DNA from: Hydrogenophaga sp.
GTDB lineage: Bacteria > Pseudomonadota > Gammaproteobacteria > Burkholderiales > Burkholderiaceae_C
Direction of reading: 5' to 3'
Assembly: GCF_026125825.1 (NCBI RefSeq)
Contig: NZ_JAHCKK010000010.1
Location: 1 to 64,000 of the forward strand
Length of the DNA stretch: 64,000 nt
Every line of letters begins with the position of its first letter. The first letter of the stretch is position 1. This document shows positions 8,491 through 17,635 of this stretch, in pieces. A model generated the notes under the pieces. The model was given only the letters and a program-made list of their open reading frames with translations, was not told where the DNA came from and did no database searches. The translations under genes and the position numbers were made by a program.

Positions 8491-9744
8491 ATGGCACAGA
8501 CCGAATTTTTTGATGCGCTGGAAACCCGATCGCCCGAGCAGCGTGAACGCGAGCACATGAGCGCGCTGGCGGCCCAGGTGGCGCACGCGCAGCAACACAG
8601 CACGGCCTTCGCCGAGATCCTGGGCGGCGTGGAAGCGGCGGGCGTGAGCAGCCGCCAAGCACTCGCGCAACTGCCCGTCACGCGAAAGTCCGATCTGCTC
8701 GAACGCCAGAAGGCGCAGCGCGCCCGCGACCCCTTTGGTGGTTTCTCGGCGCTGCTCCGCGGCCCGGGCATGAGCCGCGTCTACGCCTCGCCCGGCCCGA
8801 TCTACGAACCCGAAGGCGCCACGCGCAACTACTGGCGCGCCGGCCGCTGCCTTTATGCGGCGGGCTTTCGCGCGGGTGAGCTGGTGCACAACGCCTTCAG
8901 CTACCACATGACCCCCGGCGCCTTCATTCTGGAATCCGGCGCCCACGCGGTGGGCTGCTCGGTGTTCCCCGCTGGCACCGGCCAGACCGAGCAGCAGTTG
9001 CAGGCCATCCACGAGCTCAAGCCCGAGGCCTACACCGGCACGCCCAGCTTCCTTCGCATCCTGGTCGAACGGGCCCAGGCCGATGGGGTCGACATCAGCA
9101 GCCTGCGCAAGGCCGTCGTGGGCGGCGAGGCACTGCCGCCCAGCCTGCGCGACTGGTTCGCCGAGCGCGGCGTGTCGGTCTACCAGAGCTACGCCACCGC
9201 CGACCTCGGCCTCGTGGCCTACGAGACGAGCGCGCGCGAAGGCCTGGTGATTGACGAGGGTGTGATCGTCGAGATCGTGCGCCCGGGCACCGGTGAACCC
9301 GTGCCCGACGGCGAGGTGGGGGAGCTGGTGGTCACCACCCTCAACCCGGCCTACCCGCTGATCCGTTTCGGCACCGGCGACCTCTCGGCCATCCTGCCCG
9401 GTGCGTGCCCGACCGGGCGCACCGGCCCACGCATCAAGGGCTGGATGGGCCGCGCCGACCAGACCACCAAGGTGCGCGGCATGTTCGTGCACCCCGCCCA
9501 GGTGGCCGACATCGCCCGGCGCTTCCCGCAGGTGAAGAAGGCCCGCCTGGTGGTCAGCGGCGAGATGGCGAACGACCAGATGTGCCTGCGCGTGGAGGCC
9601 AGCGATGACCACAACGGCCTGCAAAAGCAGATCGAAGCCGCCGTGCGCGAAGTCACCAAGCTGCGTGCCCAGGTCGAGCTCGTCCAACCCGGCACCCTGC
9701 CCAACGACGGCAAGGTGATCGAGGACGCACGCAGCTACCAGTAG
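8491..9744 (+). CDS. PaaK-like phenylacetate-CoA ligase family protein with degenerate P-loop
   Basis: A 417-residue member of the ANL superfamily resembling phenylacetate-CoA ligases: IHELKPEAYTGTPSFL, VVGGEALPPSLRD, YQSYATADLG and the C-terminal GRADQTTKVRGMFVHPAQV block all fit. The usual SSGTTGKP ATP-phosphate loop is replaced by YASPGPIYEPEG (residues 98-109), so normal ligase activity is doubtful. It ends the LIV operon that begins with a canonical acyl-CoA synthetase. It may act on a special substrate, be a partner of the first ligase, or have a binding role. The start at ATG 8491 fits the domain boundary, although the frame is open upstream. Confidence 0.78.
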   Translation: MAQTEFFDALETRSPEQREREHMSALAAQVAHAQQHSTAFAEILGGVEAAGVSSRQALAQLPVTRKSDLLERQKAQRARDPFGGFSALLRGPGMSRVYASPGPIYEPEGATRNYWRAGRCLYAAGFRAGELVHNAFSYHMTPGAFILESGAHAVGCSVFPAGTGQTEQQLQAIHELKPEAYTGTPSFLRILVERAQADGVDISSLRKAVVGGEALPPSLRDWFAERGVSVYQSYATADLGLVAYETSAREGLVIDEGVIVEIVRPGTGEPVPDGEVGELVVTTLNPAYPLIRFGTGDLSAILPGACPTGRTGPRIKGWMGRADQTTKVRGMFVHPAQVADIARRFPQVKKARLVVSGEMANDQMCLRVEASDDHNGLQKQIEAAVREVTKLRAQVELVQPGTLPNDGKVIEDARSYQ

Positions 9745-9770
9745 GAGGAAAAGCCCTGCAACCATCGCGG

Positions 9771-9792
9771 AACTGACGCCAAACTGACGCCA
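9771..9792. repeat. Tandem 11-bp direct repeat (AACTGACGCCA x2)
   Basis: Two perfect head-to-tail copies of AACTGACGCCA lie in the 161-bp gap between the PaaK-like gene and the first Bug receptor. A period of 11 bp puts both copies on the same face of the helix, as for tandem regulator sites. Degenerate GTGCGCCAACG follows. Confidence 0.5.
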
Positions 9793-9905
9793 AAAGTGCG
9801 CCAACGAGGGTTTTCCCCGGCCCGAAGCTAAGTAATTTCCGCGATACGGACATGGGGCGGGGGGGCTACGATCGCCCGGTAATCAACCTCTTCAAGGAGC
9901 ATCGT

Positions 9906-10892
9906 ATGAAGAAGATCCTCGCCCTGGCGGCCTTGGCTGCAAGCATTTCGTCAGGCGCCTTCGCGCAGGGCTTCCCCAGCAAACCCATCTCCTTTGTGGT
10001 GCCCTTTGCCGCCGGTGGCCCGACCGACCTGGTGGCGCGCCGCCTGGCAGAAGCCATGCGCAAGCCCCTGGGCGGCGCCAACATCGTGGTGGAGAACGCG
10101 GCCGGTGCCGGCGGCACCATCGGTGCCACCAAGGTGGCCCGCGCCGCACCGGACGGCTACACCCTGCTGGTCTGGCACATCGGCATGGCGGCCACCACCA
10201 GCCTGTACCGCAAGCAGACTTTCAAGCCGCTTGAAGACTTCGAGTACCTGGGCGCCATCAACGACGTGCCCATGACCCTGCTGGGCAGCAACAAGCTCAA
10301 CGCCAACACCTACCGCGATTTCGAGGCCTACATCCGCGCCAACGGCGGCAAGCTCAACCTGGCCCACGCCGGCCTGGGTTCGGCGTCGCACATCTGCGGC
10401 CTGATGTGGCAGTCGGCCATGAAGCTGGACAAATCGCTGACCACCATTCCCTATGGCGGCACGGCGCCGGCCATGAACGACCTCATCGGCGGCAACGTCG
10501 ATGTGATGTGCGACCAAACCACCAACACCACCTCGCAGATCGAAGCCGGCCGCGTGAAGGCCTTCGCCGTCACCACCGCCAAGCGCCTGGAGAACCACAA
10601 GCTGCTCAAGGACTATCCTTCGCTGCAGGAAATGGGCCTCAAGGACTTCAACCTGACCATCTGGCACGGCCTGTACGCGCCCAAGGGCACGCCGCCCGAG
10701 GTGACGAAGAAGCTCAACGAAGCCCTGCAAGTGGCTTTGAAGGACCCGGCTTTCATCAAGAGCCAGCTCGACCTCGGCGCCATCGTGGTGACCGACAACC
10801 GTGCCACGCAAGCCGGCCACAAGGCCTTCGTGGCCAGCGAGATCGCCAAGCTCAAGGCCGCCATCGACGGCGCTGGCCAGTACGCCGACTGA
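9906..10892 (+). CDS. Tripartite tricarboxylate transporter receptor, Bug/TctC family (first copy)
   Basis: A 328-residue periplasmic solute receptor with a Sec signal peptide ([21 protein letters not shown]). It shows the Bug hallmarks: [32 protein letters not shown] and PDGYTLLV near the N-terminus, and the conserved [20 protein letters not shown] region. AAGGAG lies about 8 nt before the ATG. Bug receptors bind carboxylates or aromatic acids; no TctA or TctB membrane gene lies nearby, as is usual for the expanded Bug family of Burkholderiales. A terminator separates it from the second copy. Confidence 0.9.
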   Translation: MKKILALAALAASISSGAFAQGFPSKPISFVVPFAAGGPTDLVARRLAEAMRKPLGGANIVVENAAGAGGTIGATKVARAAPDGYTLLVWHIGMAATTSLYRKQTFKPLEDFEYLGAINDVPMTLLGSNKLNANTYRDFEAYIRANGGKLNLAHAGLGSASHICGLMWQSAMKLDKSLTTIPYGGTAPAMNDLIGGNVDVMCDQTTNTTSQIEAGRVKAFAVTTAKRLENHKLLKDYPSLQEMGLKDFNLTIWHGLYAPKGTPPEVTKKLNEALQVALKDPAFIKSQLDLGAIVVTDNRATQAGHKAFVASEIAKLKAAIDGAGQYAD

Positions 10893-10927
10893 TTTCGTGC
10901 CGCACGCCCGAAAGGGCGGCTCCCTGC

Positions 10928-10955
10928 AAGCCGCCCTCGGGCGGCTTTTCTTTTT
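10928..10955 (+). terminator. Intrinsic terminator after first Bug receptor gene
   Basis: A perfect stem of AAGCCGCCC and GGGCGGCTT with a 2-nt TC turn, followed by a T-rich run (TTCTTTTT). It ends the transcript of the first Bug gene or attenuates reading into the second, which starts 20 bp downstream. Confidence 0.85.
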
Positions 10956-10975
10956 GCCACCCAAGGAGACATCGC

Positions 10976-11992
10976 ATGGACAACAAGCCGTTTTCCGCCT
11001 CGCGCCGCCATCACCTGCAGGTGCTGGCCGCTGCCACCGCAGCCCTGGGACTGCCTGGCCTGGGCTGGGCGCAAGCCGGGTGGCCGAACAAACCGGTCCG
11101 CATCGTCGTGCCGTTTGCGCCGGGGGGCACCACCGACATCCTCGCCCGCGTGCTGGCGCCCGAGCTGAGCAAGACGCTGGGGCAGTCCTTCGTGGTGGAG
11201 AACCGCGCGGGAGCCGGCGGCAACATTGGCGCCGAGGTGGTGGCCAAGTCACCGGCCGACGGCTACACCCTGCTCATGGGCACGGTGGGCACGCACGGCA
11301 TCAACAAGTCGCTGTACGACAAGCTGCCCTACGACCCGCAGAAAGACTTCGCCCCGATCACGCTGGTGGCCGGCGTGCCCAACGTGATGGTGATGGGCAC
11401 CCGGCGGGCGCAGGCCCTGGGCATCACCAGCGTGGCCGACTTCGTGAAGTACGCCAAGGCACACCCGGGCCGGCTGAACATGGCATCCAGCGGCAACGGC
11501 ACCTCGATCCACCTGGCGGGCGAGCTGTTCAAGTCGCGCACCGGGATCTTCATGACGCACATCCCCTACCGGGGCTCCGGGCCGGCCCTGACGGACCTGC
11601 TCGCGGGCGCGATCGACGTGATGTTCGACAACCTGCCCTCGGCCATGCCCCACATCCAGGCCGGCAACCTCAAGGCGTTTGCGGTGACCAGCGCGGTGCG
11701 CTCATCGGCTTTGCCGGAGGTGCCCACGGTCGCCGAGGCTGGCAACCTGCCCGGGTTCGAAGCCAGCTCGTGGTTCGGCCTTCTGGCGCCCGCCGGCACA
11801 CCGCCCGAGGTGGTGAACCGCCTGCAACAGGAGACCGCCAAGGCGCTGAACCTGCCGACGGTGAAAGAGCGCCTCTTGGCCCAGGGTGCAATCCCGAGCG
11901 GCAACACGCCCACCGAGTTCGCGCGCCTGATCGATGCGGAGACCACCAAGTGGGCCGCCGTGGTCAAGGCCTCCGGCGCCCGGGTGGACTGA
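10976..11992 (+). CDS. Bug/TctC family solute receptor with Tat-like signal (second copy)
   Basis: A 338-residue receptor, clearly of the same family as its upstream neighbour: [41 protein letters not shown] and [24 protein letters not shown]. Its leader contains [20 protein letters not shown], a twin-arginine-like motif, so it may be exported folded. CAAGGAG precedes the ATG at 10976. Its ligand is unknown. Tandem Bug genes with no permease genes suggest they share a distant TctAB or act as sensors. Confidence 0.9.
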   Translation: MDNKPFSASRRHHLQVLAAATAALGLPGLGWAQAGWPNKPVRIVVPFAPGGTTDILARVLAPELSKTLGQSFVVENRAGAGGNIGAEVVAKSPADGYTLLMGTVGTHGINKSLYDKLPYDPQKDFAPITLVAGVPNVMVMGTRRAQALGITSVADFVKYAKAHPGRLNMASSGNGTSIHLAGELFKSRTGIFMTHIPYRGSGPALTDLLAGAIDVMFDNLPSAMPHIQAGNLKAFAVTSAVRSSALPEVPTVAEAGNLPGFEASSWFGLLAPAGTPPEVVNRLQQETAKALNLPTVKERLLAQGAIPSGNTPTEFARLIDAETTKWAAVVKASGARVD

Positions 11993-12036
11993 CGGAATTC
12001 AGCCCCGCAGGGGCTGCGCTGCCGCCCGAGGGGTCT

Positions 12037-12366
12037 TCAGACGCCCCAGACGATCTCGACACCCGCTGCCTCGCAGCGCTGCAGCATCTCGATGAAAGGG
12101 GCCGCGCGCATGCGCAGGCTCACGGGATCGACCTGCGCGTCTTCTTCGCGGGCGTTCTCCTCCGATGGCTCTTTCTGCTTCTGTCGGGCCGCGTCGTCCG
12201 CCGCCACGGCGGCACGGATCTTCTCCACGGCCGCGTCCATTTCGGCCGGCTGGATGATGCCAGGGCCGGACACGGGCTTGCCGAGGATTTCGAGCATGCG
12301 TTGGCCATGCTGGTGCAGCATGACGAGGTCGCCCGTTTCGCGGGACTTGAATCGATACACAGACAT
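12037..12366 (-). CDS. DUF1840 family protein
   Basis: A 109-residue cytoplasmic protein starting MSVYRFKSRETGDLVMLHQHG, the typical opening of DUF1840 proteins of betaproteobacteria. The middle is very charged (KQKEPSEENAREEDAQ), and the end (FIEMLQRCEAAGVEIVWGV) is also family-like. Function unknown. It is convergent with the second Bug gene and divergent from the anthraniloyl-CoA operon. The start is set by the conserved N-terminus; upstream in-frame sequence is non-coding in character. Confidence 0.85.
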   Translation of the reverse strand: MSVYRFKSRETGDLVMLHQHGQRMLEILGKPVSGPGIIQPAEMDAAVEKIRAAVAADDAARQKQKEPSEENAREEDAQVDPVSLRMRAAPFIEMLQRCEAAGVEIVWGV

Positions 12367-12511
12367 GAATGCCTCCGGGGGTGGTGAGGTAAGACCATTC
12401 TTGCACCTACACGCGGTGAAAAACCAGCGGATTTGTAGGAGAGACGTCCCGACGGATGTAGGACGCATGGCCCGGGCATCGCCGCCGCTGATGGACTGCG
12501 GGTTTACCCGA

Positions 12512-12547
12512 TTGGAGTTGCTTATTTTAAGCCTAAACTAATTAGGC
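12512..12547 (+). promoter_or_regulatory. Promoter and MarR-type operator abutting the monooxygenase start codon
   Basis: Candidate -35 TTGGAG (12512-12517) and -10 TAAACT (12534-12539), 16 bp apart, would start transcription within a few bases of the ATG at 12548. An inverted repeat GCCTAA-N5-TTAGGC (12531-12547) covers the -10 and ends at the base before the ATG. This is the expected size for a MarR dimer site, and the second gene of the operon encodes a MarR protein (inference). Confidence 0.6.
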
Positions 12548-14908
12548 ATGAAAACATCCGTTCCTGCGCTGCGGCGCATCCTGTGCATCGGTGGCGGCCC
12601 GGCGGGCCTGTACTTCGCCCTGCTGATGAAACGGCGCGACCCGTCGCTGACCGTGACGGTGGTCGAGCGCAACCGGCCGTTCGACACCTTTGGCTGGGGC
12701 GTGGTGCTGTCGGACCAGACGCTGGGCAACCTGCGTGAAGCCGACCCCGAATCGGCCGCGCTGATCGGCGAGGCCTTCAACCACTGGGACGACATCGAGG
12801 TGTTTTTCAAGGGTGGGCGCGTGCGCTCGGGTGGCCATGGCTTCTGCGGCATCGGCCGCAAGAAGCTGCTCAACATCTTGCAGGAGCGCTGCCTGGCCCT
12901 GGGCGTGAACCTGGTGTTCGAGACCGATGTGACCGACGACCAGGCGCTCGCGGCGCAATACCAGGCCGATCTGGTGATCGCCAGCGACGGCCTCAACAGC
13001 CGCATCCGCACCCGCTACGCCGACACCTTCCAACCCGATATCGACACGCGCCAGTGCCGCTTCGTCTGGCTGGGCACCAAGAAGACCTTCGACGCCTTCA
13101 CCTTCGCCTTCGTGCAGACCGAACACGGCTGGTTCCAGGCGCACGCCTACAAGTTCGACGGCGAGACCTCCACCTTCATCGTGGAGACGCCCGAAGAGGT
13201 CTGGAAGGCGCACGGCATCGACCAGATGAGCCAGGAAGACGGCGTGGCCTTCTGTGAGAAGCTGTTCGCACCCTACCTGGACGGCCACGCCCTCATCAGC
13301 AACGCCTCGCACCTGCGTGGCTCGGCGATCTGGATCCGCTTCCCGCGCGTCATCTGCCACACCTGGGTGCACTGGAACGACGTGGCCGGCCGCCGCACAC
13401 CCGTCGTGCTGATGGGCGATGCCGCGCACACCGCGCACTTTTCGATTGGCAGCGGCACCAAGCTCGCGCTCGAAGACGCGATCGACCTGGCCGACGAGTT
13501 CTCGCGCCATGCCAACGCCGACGTGGCCGAGGTGCTGCAAGGCTACGAAGCGCGGCGCAGCGTCGAGGTGCTCAAGATCCAGAACGCCGCGCGCAACTCC
13601 ACCGAGTGGTTCGAGAACGTGGAGCGCTACACCGGCATGGAGGTCGAGCAGTTCGCCTACTCGCTGCTCACGCGCAGCCAGCGCATCAGCCACGAAAACC
13701 TGCGCCTGCGCGACGCGAAGTGGCTCGAAGGCTATGAGGCCTGGCTTGAAACCCAGGCGAAGCCCGGCGCGCCGGCGAAGAAGCACCCCACACCCCCCAT
13801 GCTGCTGCCACTCACCGTGCGCGGCCTCACGCTCAAGAACCGCATCGTGGTCTCGCCCATGGCGCAGTACAGCGCGGTCGACGGCGTGGTGGGCGACTAC
13901 CACCTGGTGCACCTGGGCGCGCGCGCCATGGGCGGTGCCGCGCTGGTGATGGTGGAGATGACCAGCCCCACGCCCGAAGGCCGCATCACCCCGGGCTGCC
14001 CGGGCCTGTGGAACGACGCGCAGCAAGCCGGGCTCAAGCGCATCGTCGACTTTGTGCACGGCCACAGCAGCGCGAAGATCGGCCTGCAGCTTGGCCACAG
14101 CGGTGCCAAGGGCTCGACCCAGCTCGGCTGGGAGCAGATCGACGAGCCCCTGCCCAGTGGCAACTGGCCGCTGCTCTCGGCCAGCGCCGTGCCCTATGGC
14201 GAGCAGAACCAGGTGCCGCGCGCGATGGACCGCGCCGACATGGACGCGCTGACGGCGGCCTTCGTCGCCTCCACCCGGCGCGCGGCCGCGGCCGGCTTCG
14301 ACTGGCTGGAACTGCACGCCGCGCACGGCTACCTGCTGTCGAGCTTCATCACCCCGCTGACCAACCAGCGCACCGACGAGTACGGCGGCTCGCTGGCCAA
14401 CCGCTGCCGCTACCCGCTGGAGGTGTTTGCCGCCATGCGCGCCGCCTGGCCGGCCGACAAGCCCTTCAGCGTGCGCATCTCGGCGCACGACTGGGCGCCC
14501 GGCGGCAACACGCCGGACGACGCGGTGGAGATCGCGCGTCTTTTCAAGGCCGCCGGCTGCGACCTGATCGATGTGTCCTCGGGCCAGACCACGCGCGCGG
14601 CCAAGCCGGTCTACGGCCGCATGTACCAGACGCCGTTTGCCGACCGCGTGCGCAACGAGGCCGGCATCCTCACCATGGCCGTGGGTGCGATCACCGAGGC
14701 CGACCACGCCAACAGCATCATCGCGGCCGGCCGCGCCGACCTCTGCGCCGTGGCGCGCCCGCACCTGGCCGACCCGGCCTGGACGCTGCACGAAGCCGCC
14801 AAGCTGCAGACGCGCGCCATCGAATGGCCGCGCCCCTACGAGAGCGGGCGCGACCAGCTCTACCGCGAGATCGCCCGCCAGCAGGCCCTCACCGCCCCCG
14901 CACCATGA
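12548..14908 (+). CDS. abmA: Anthraniloyl-CoA (2-aminobenzoyl-CoA) monooxygenase/reductase, two-domain flavoprotein
   Basis: A 786-residue fusion. Residues 1 to about 400 are an FAD aromatic monooxygenase: nucleotide motif GGGPAG at 15-20 and [15 protein letters not shown] from 289. Residues from about 418 are an Old-Yellow-Enzyme-type NADH:flavin oxidoreductase: SPMAQYSA at 436 and [11 protein letters not shown] at 590. This architecture matches 2-aminobenzoyl-CoA monooxygenase/reductase, which hydroxylates and then reduces the ring of the CoA thioester. Automated annotation often calls it salicylyl-CoA 5-hydroxylase. The downstream ligase and beta-oxidation genes favour anthranilate. An in-frame stop at 12539-12541 rules out an upstream start, and there is no Shine-Dalgarno, so the mRNA may be leaderless. 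Confidence 0.88.
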   Translation: MKTSVPALRRILCIGGGPAGLYFALLMKRRDPSLTVTVVERNRPFDTFGWGVVLSDQTLGNLREADPESAALIGEAFNHWDDIEVFFKGGRVRSGGHGFCGIGRKKLLNILQERCLALGVNLVFETDVTDDQALAAQYQADLVIASDGLNSRIRTRYADTFQPDIDTRQCRFVWLGTKKTFDAFTFAFVQTEHGWFQAHAYKFDGETSTFIVETPEEVWKAHGIDQMSQEDGVAFCEKLFAPYLDGHALISNASHLRGSAIWIRFPRVICHTWVHWNDVAGRRTPVVLMGDAAHTAHFSIGSGTKLALEDAIDLADEFSRHANADVAEVLQGYEARRSVEVLKIQNAARNSTEWFENVERYTGMEVEQFAYSLLTRSQRISHENLRLRDAKWLEGYEAWLETQAKPGAPAKKHPTPPMLLPLTVRGLTLKNRIVVSPMAQYSAVDGVVGDYHLVHLGARAMGGAALVMVEMTSPTPEGRITPGCPGLWNDAQQAGLKRIVDFVHGHSSAKIGLQLGHSGAKGSTQLGWEQIDEPLPSGNWPLLSASAVPYGEQNQVPRAMDRADMDALTAAFVASTRRAAAAGFDWLELHAAHGYLLSSFITPLTNQRTDEYGGSLANRCRYPLEVFAAMRAAWPADKPFSVRISAHDWAPGGNTPDDAVEIARLFKAAGCDLIDVSSGQTTRAAKPVYGRMYQTPFADRVRNEAGILTMAVGAITEADHANSIIAAGRADLCAVARPHLADPAWTLHEAAKLQTRAIEWPRPYESGRDQLYREIARQQALTAPAP

Positions 14909-15402
14909 ACGCTTCTTCCCCGCTCGACCTCGAAGCCCGCGCCCACAGCGAACATGCGCACGAGCTGCGCCTGTGGCTGCGCCTGCTGACCTGCTCGCAA
15001 TTGATCGAGAAGCGCGTGCGAGCCGGCCTGCGCGAGCAGTTCGACACCACGCTGCCGCGCTTTGACCTCATGGCGCAGCTCGAACGCCACCCCGACGGCC
15101 TGAAGATGAAAGAGCTCTCGCACCGCCTCATGGTCACCGGCGGCAACGTCACCGGCATCACCGACCAGCTCGTCAACGAAGGCCTGGTGGAGCGCATGGG
15201 CGTGGACGGCGACCGGCGCGCTTTTCGCGTGCGCCTCACGCCCCACGGCCGCACGAGCTTCACCGAGATGGCCCAGCAGCACGAGAGCTGGATCGTCGAG
15301 GCCTTCGAAGGCCTGAGCCCGCGCGACCTGGACAGCCTGCACAAGCTGCTGGGCAAGGTCAAGCAGCACCAGCTCGAGCTCAATCAGCGCATCGAGGAAT
15401 GA
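14905..15402 (+). CDS. MarR-family transcriptional regulator of the anthraniloyl-CoA operon
   Basis: A 165-residue winged-helix protein: the DNA-binding core is [21 protein letters not shown]...[19 protein letters not shown], followed by the wing [14 protein letters not shown]. Its ATG overlaps the TGA of the monooxygenase gene (ATGA at 14905-14908), so the two are translationally coupled. MarR proteins in CoA-dependent aromatic operons usually repress until the acyl-CoA intermediate binds. The inverted repeat at 12531-12547 is its likely operator (inference). Confidence 0.9.
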   Translation: MNASSPLDLEARAHSEHAHELRLWLRLLTCSQLIEKRVRAGLREQFDTTLPRFDLMAQLERHPDGLKMKELSHRLMVTGGNVTGITDQLVNEGLVERMGVDGDRRAFRVRLTPHGRTSFTEMAQQHESWIVEAFEGLSPRDLDSLHKLLGKVKQHQLELNQRIEE

Positions 15403-15404
15403 AC

Positions 15405-15444
15405 ACCCCCGCCGCGCTTCGCGCGACCCCCTCCAGGGGCGAAG
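15405..15444. repeat. Dispersed GC-rich intergenic repeat, copy C
   Basis: The core CCCGCCGCGCTTCGCGCG followed by CCCCCTCCAGGGG lies two bases after the MarR stop codon. It shares its two-hairpin layout with 7376-7420 and 17551-17590. Confidence 0.6.
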
Positions 15445-15478
15445 CCAACGGCCCGGCCCATCCGGAAGGACTTTTTGA

Positions 15479-16336
15479 ATGAAACACCCGATCCCCGACC
15501 ACAACCCGATGCGCGGCCAGTACGGCCCCAAGGCCACCCCGGCGCCGGCGCATTTCGCGCTCAGCGTGACCGACGACGGCGTGGCCACCGTCACGCTCAA
15601 CCGGCCCGAGCGCAAGAACCCGCTGACCTTCGACTCCTACGCCGAGCTGCGCGACTGGTTCCTGGGCCTGCAGAAAGCGACCGACGTGCGCGCCGTGGTG
15701 CTCACCGGCGCGGGCGACAACTTCTGCTCCGGCGGTGACGTGCACGAGATCATCGGCCCGCTCACCAGGATGAGCATGCCCGAGCTGCTGGCTTTCACCC
15801 GCATGACCGGCGCGCTGGTGAGCGCGATGCGCGCCTGCCCGCAACCCATCGTGGCCGCCATCGACGGCGTGTGCGCCGGTGCCGGCGCGATGATGGCGCT
15901 GGCCTCGGACCTGCGCCTGGGCACGCCGCAGACGAACACCGCCTTCCTGTTCACCCGCGTTGGCCTGGCCGGCGCCGACATGGGCGCCTGCGCCCTGCTG
16001 CCGCGCATGATCGGCCAGGGCCGCGCCAGCGAGCTGCTGTTCACCGGCCGCGCCATGAGCGCCAGCGAAGGCCACGCCTGGGGCTTCTTCAATGCGCTGC
16101 ACGACAGCGCCGCCCTGCTGCCCGCTGCGCACAAGCTCGCGGCCCAGCTCGCGCAAGGCCCGACCTTCGCCCACGGCATGACCAAGACCATGCTGCACCA
16201 GGAGTGGGCCATGACCCTGGACCAGGCCATCGAGGCCGAGGCCCAGGCCCAGGCCATCTGCATGCAGACGCAAGACTTCCGCCGTGCCTACGAGGCCTTC
16301 GCGGCCAAGCAGCGCCCGGTGTTCGAAGGCGATTGA
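15479..16336 (+). CDS. Crotonase (enoyl-CoA hydratase/isomerase) family protein
   Basis: A 285-residue crotonase-fold enzyme: [17 protein letters not shown], then the oxyanion-hole region [11 protein letters not shown] and [23 protein letters not shown]. Both glutamates used by standard enoyl-CoA hydratase are absent: the first aligned position is Met ([11 protein letters not shown]) and the second lies in [13 protein letters not shown] different reaction is therefore likely, such as hydrolytic ring opening or addition to a ring ketone in the anthraniloyl-CoA pathway (inference). GGAAGG upstream supports the ATG at 15479. It is part of the operon from 12548 to 19695. Confidence 0.85.
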   Translation: MKHPIPDHNPMRGQYGPKATPAPAHFALSVTDDGVATVTLNRPERKNPLTFDSYAELRDWFLGLQKATDVRAVVLTGAGDNFCSGGDVHEIIGPLTRMSMPELLAFTRMTGALVSAMRACPQPIVAAIDGVCAGAGAMMALASDLRLGTPQTNTAFLFTRVGLAGADMGACALLPRMIGQGRASELLFTGRAMSASEGHAWGFFNALHDSAALLPAAHKLAAQLAQGPTFAHGMTKTMLHQEWAMTLDQAIEAEAQAQAICMQTQDFRRAYEAFAAKQRPVFEGD

Positions 16337-16351
16337 ACAGGAGACGGCACC

Positions 16352-17548
<1,197 letters not shown>

Positions 17549-17550
17549 AA

Positions 17551-17590
17551 CGCCCCGCCGCGCTTCGCGCATCCCCCTCGAAGGGGCCAT
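17551..17590. repeat. Dispersed GC-rich intergenic repeat, copy D
   Basis: The core CCCGCCGCGCTTCGCGCATC followed by CCCCTCGAAGGGG lies directly after the acyl-CoA dehydrogenase stop codon. It is the third close copy of the element in this window. Confidence 0.6.
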
Positions 17591-17635
17591 GCCCGGTTCA
17601 AGGCATTTCGCGCCGACATCACTGGAGTTGAGTGA

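Noticed and set aside
12548-14908. Salicylyl-CoA 5-hydroxylase as the preferred function
   Set aside because: The C-terminal Old-Yellow-Enzyme domain and the beta-oxidation genes downstream, without a gentisate dioxygenase gene, fit aminobenzoyl-CoA monooxygenase/reductase better. Not excluded experimentally.
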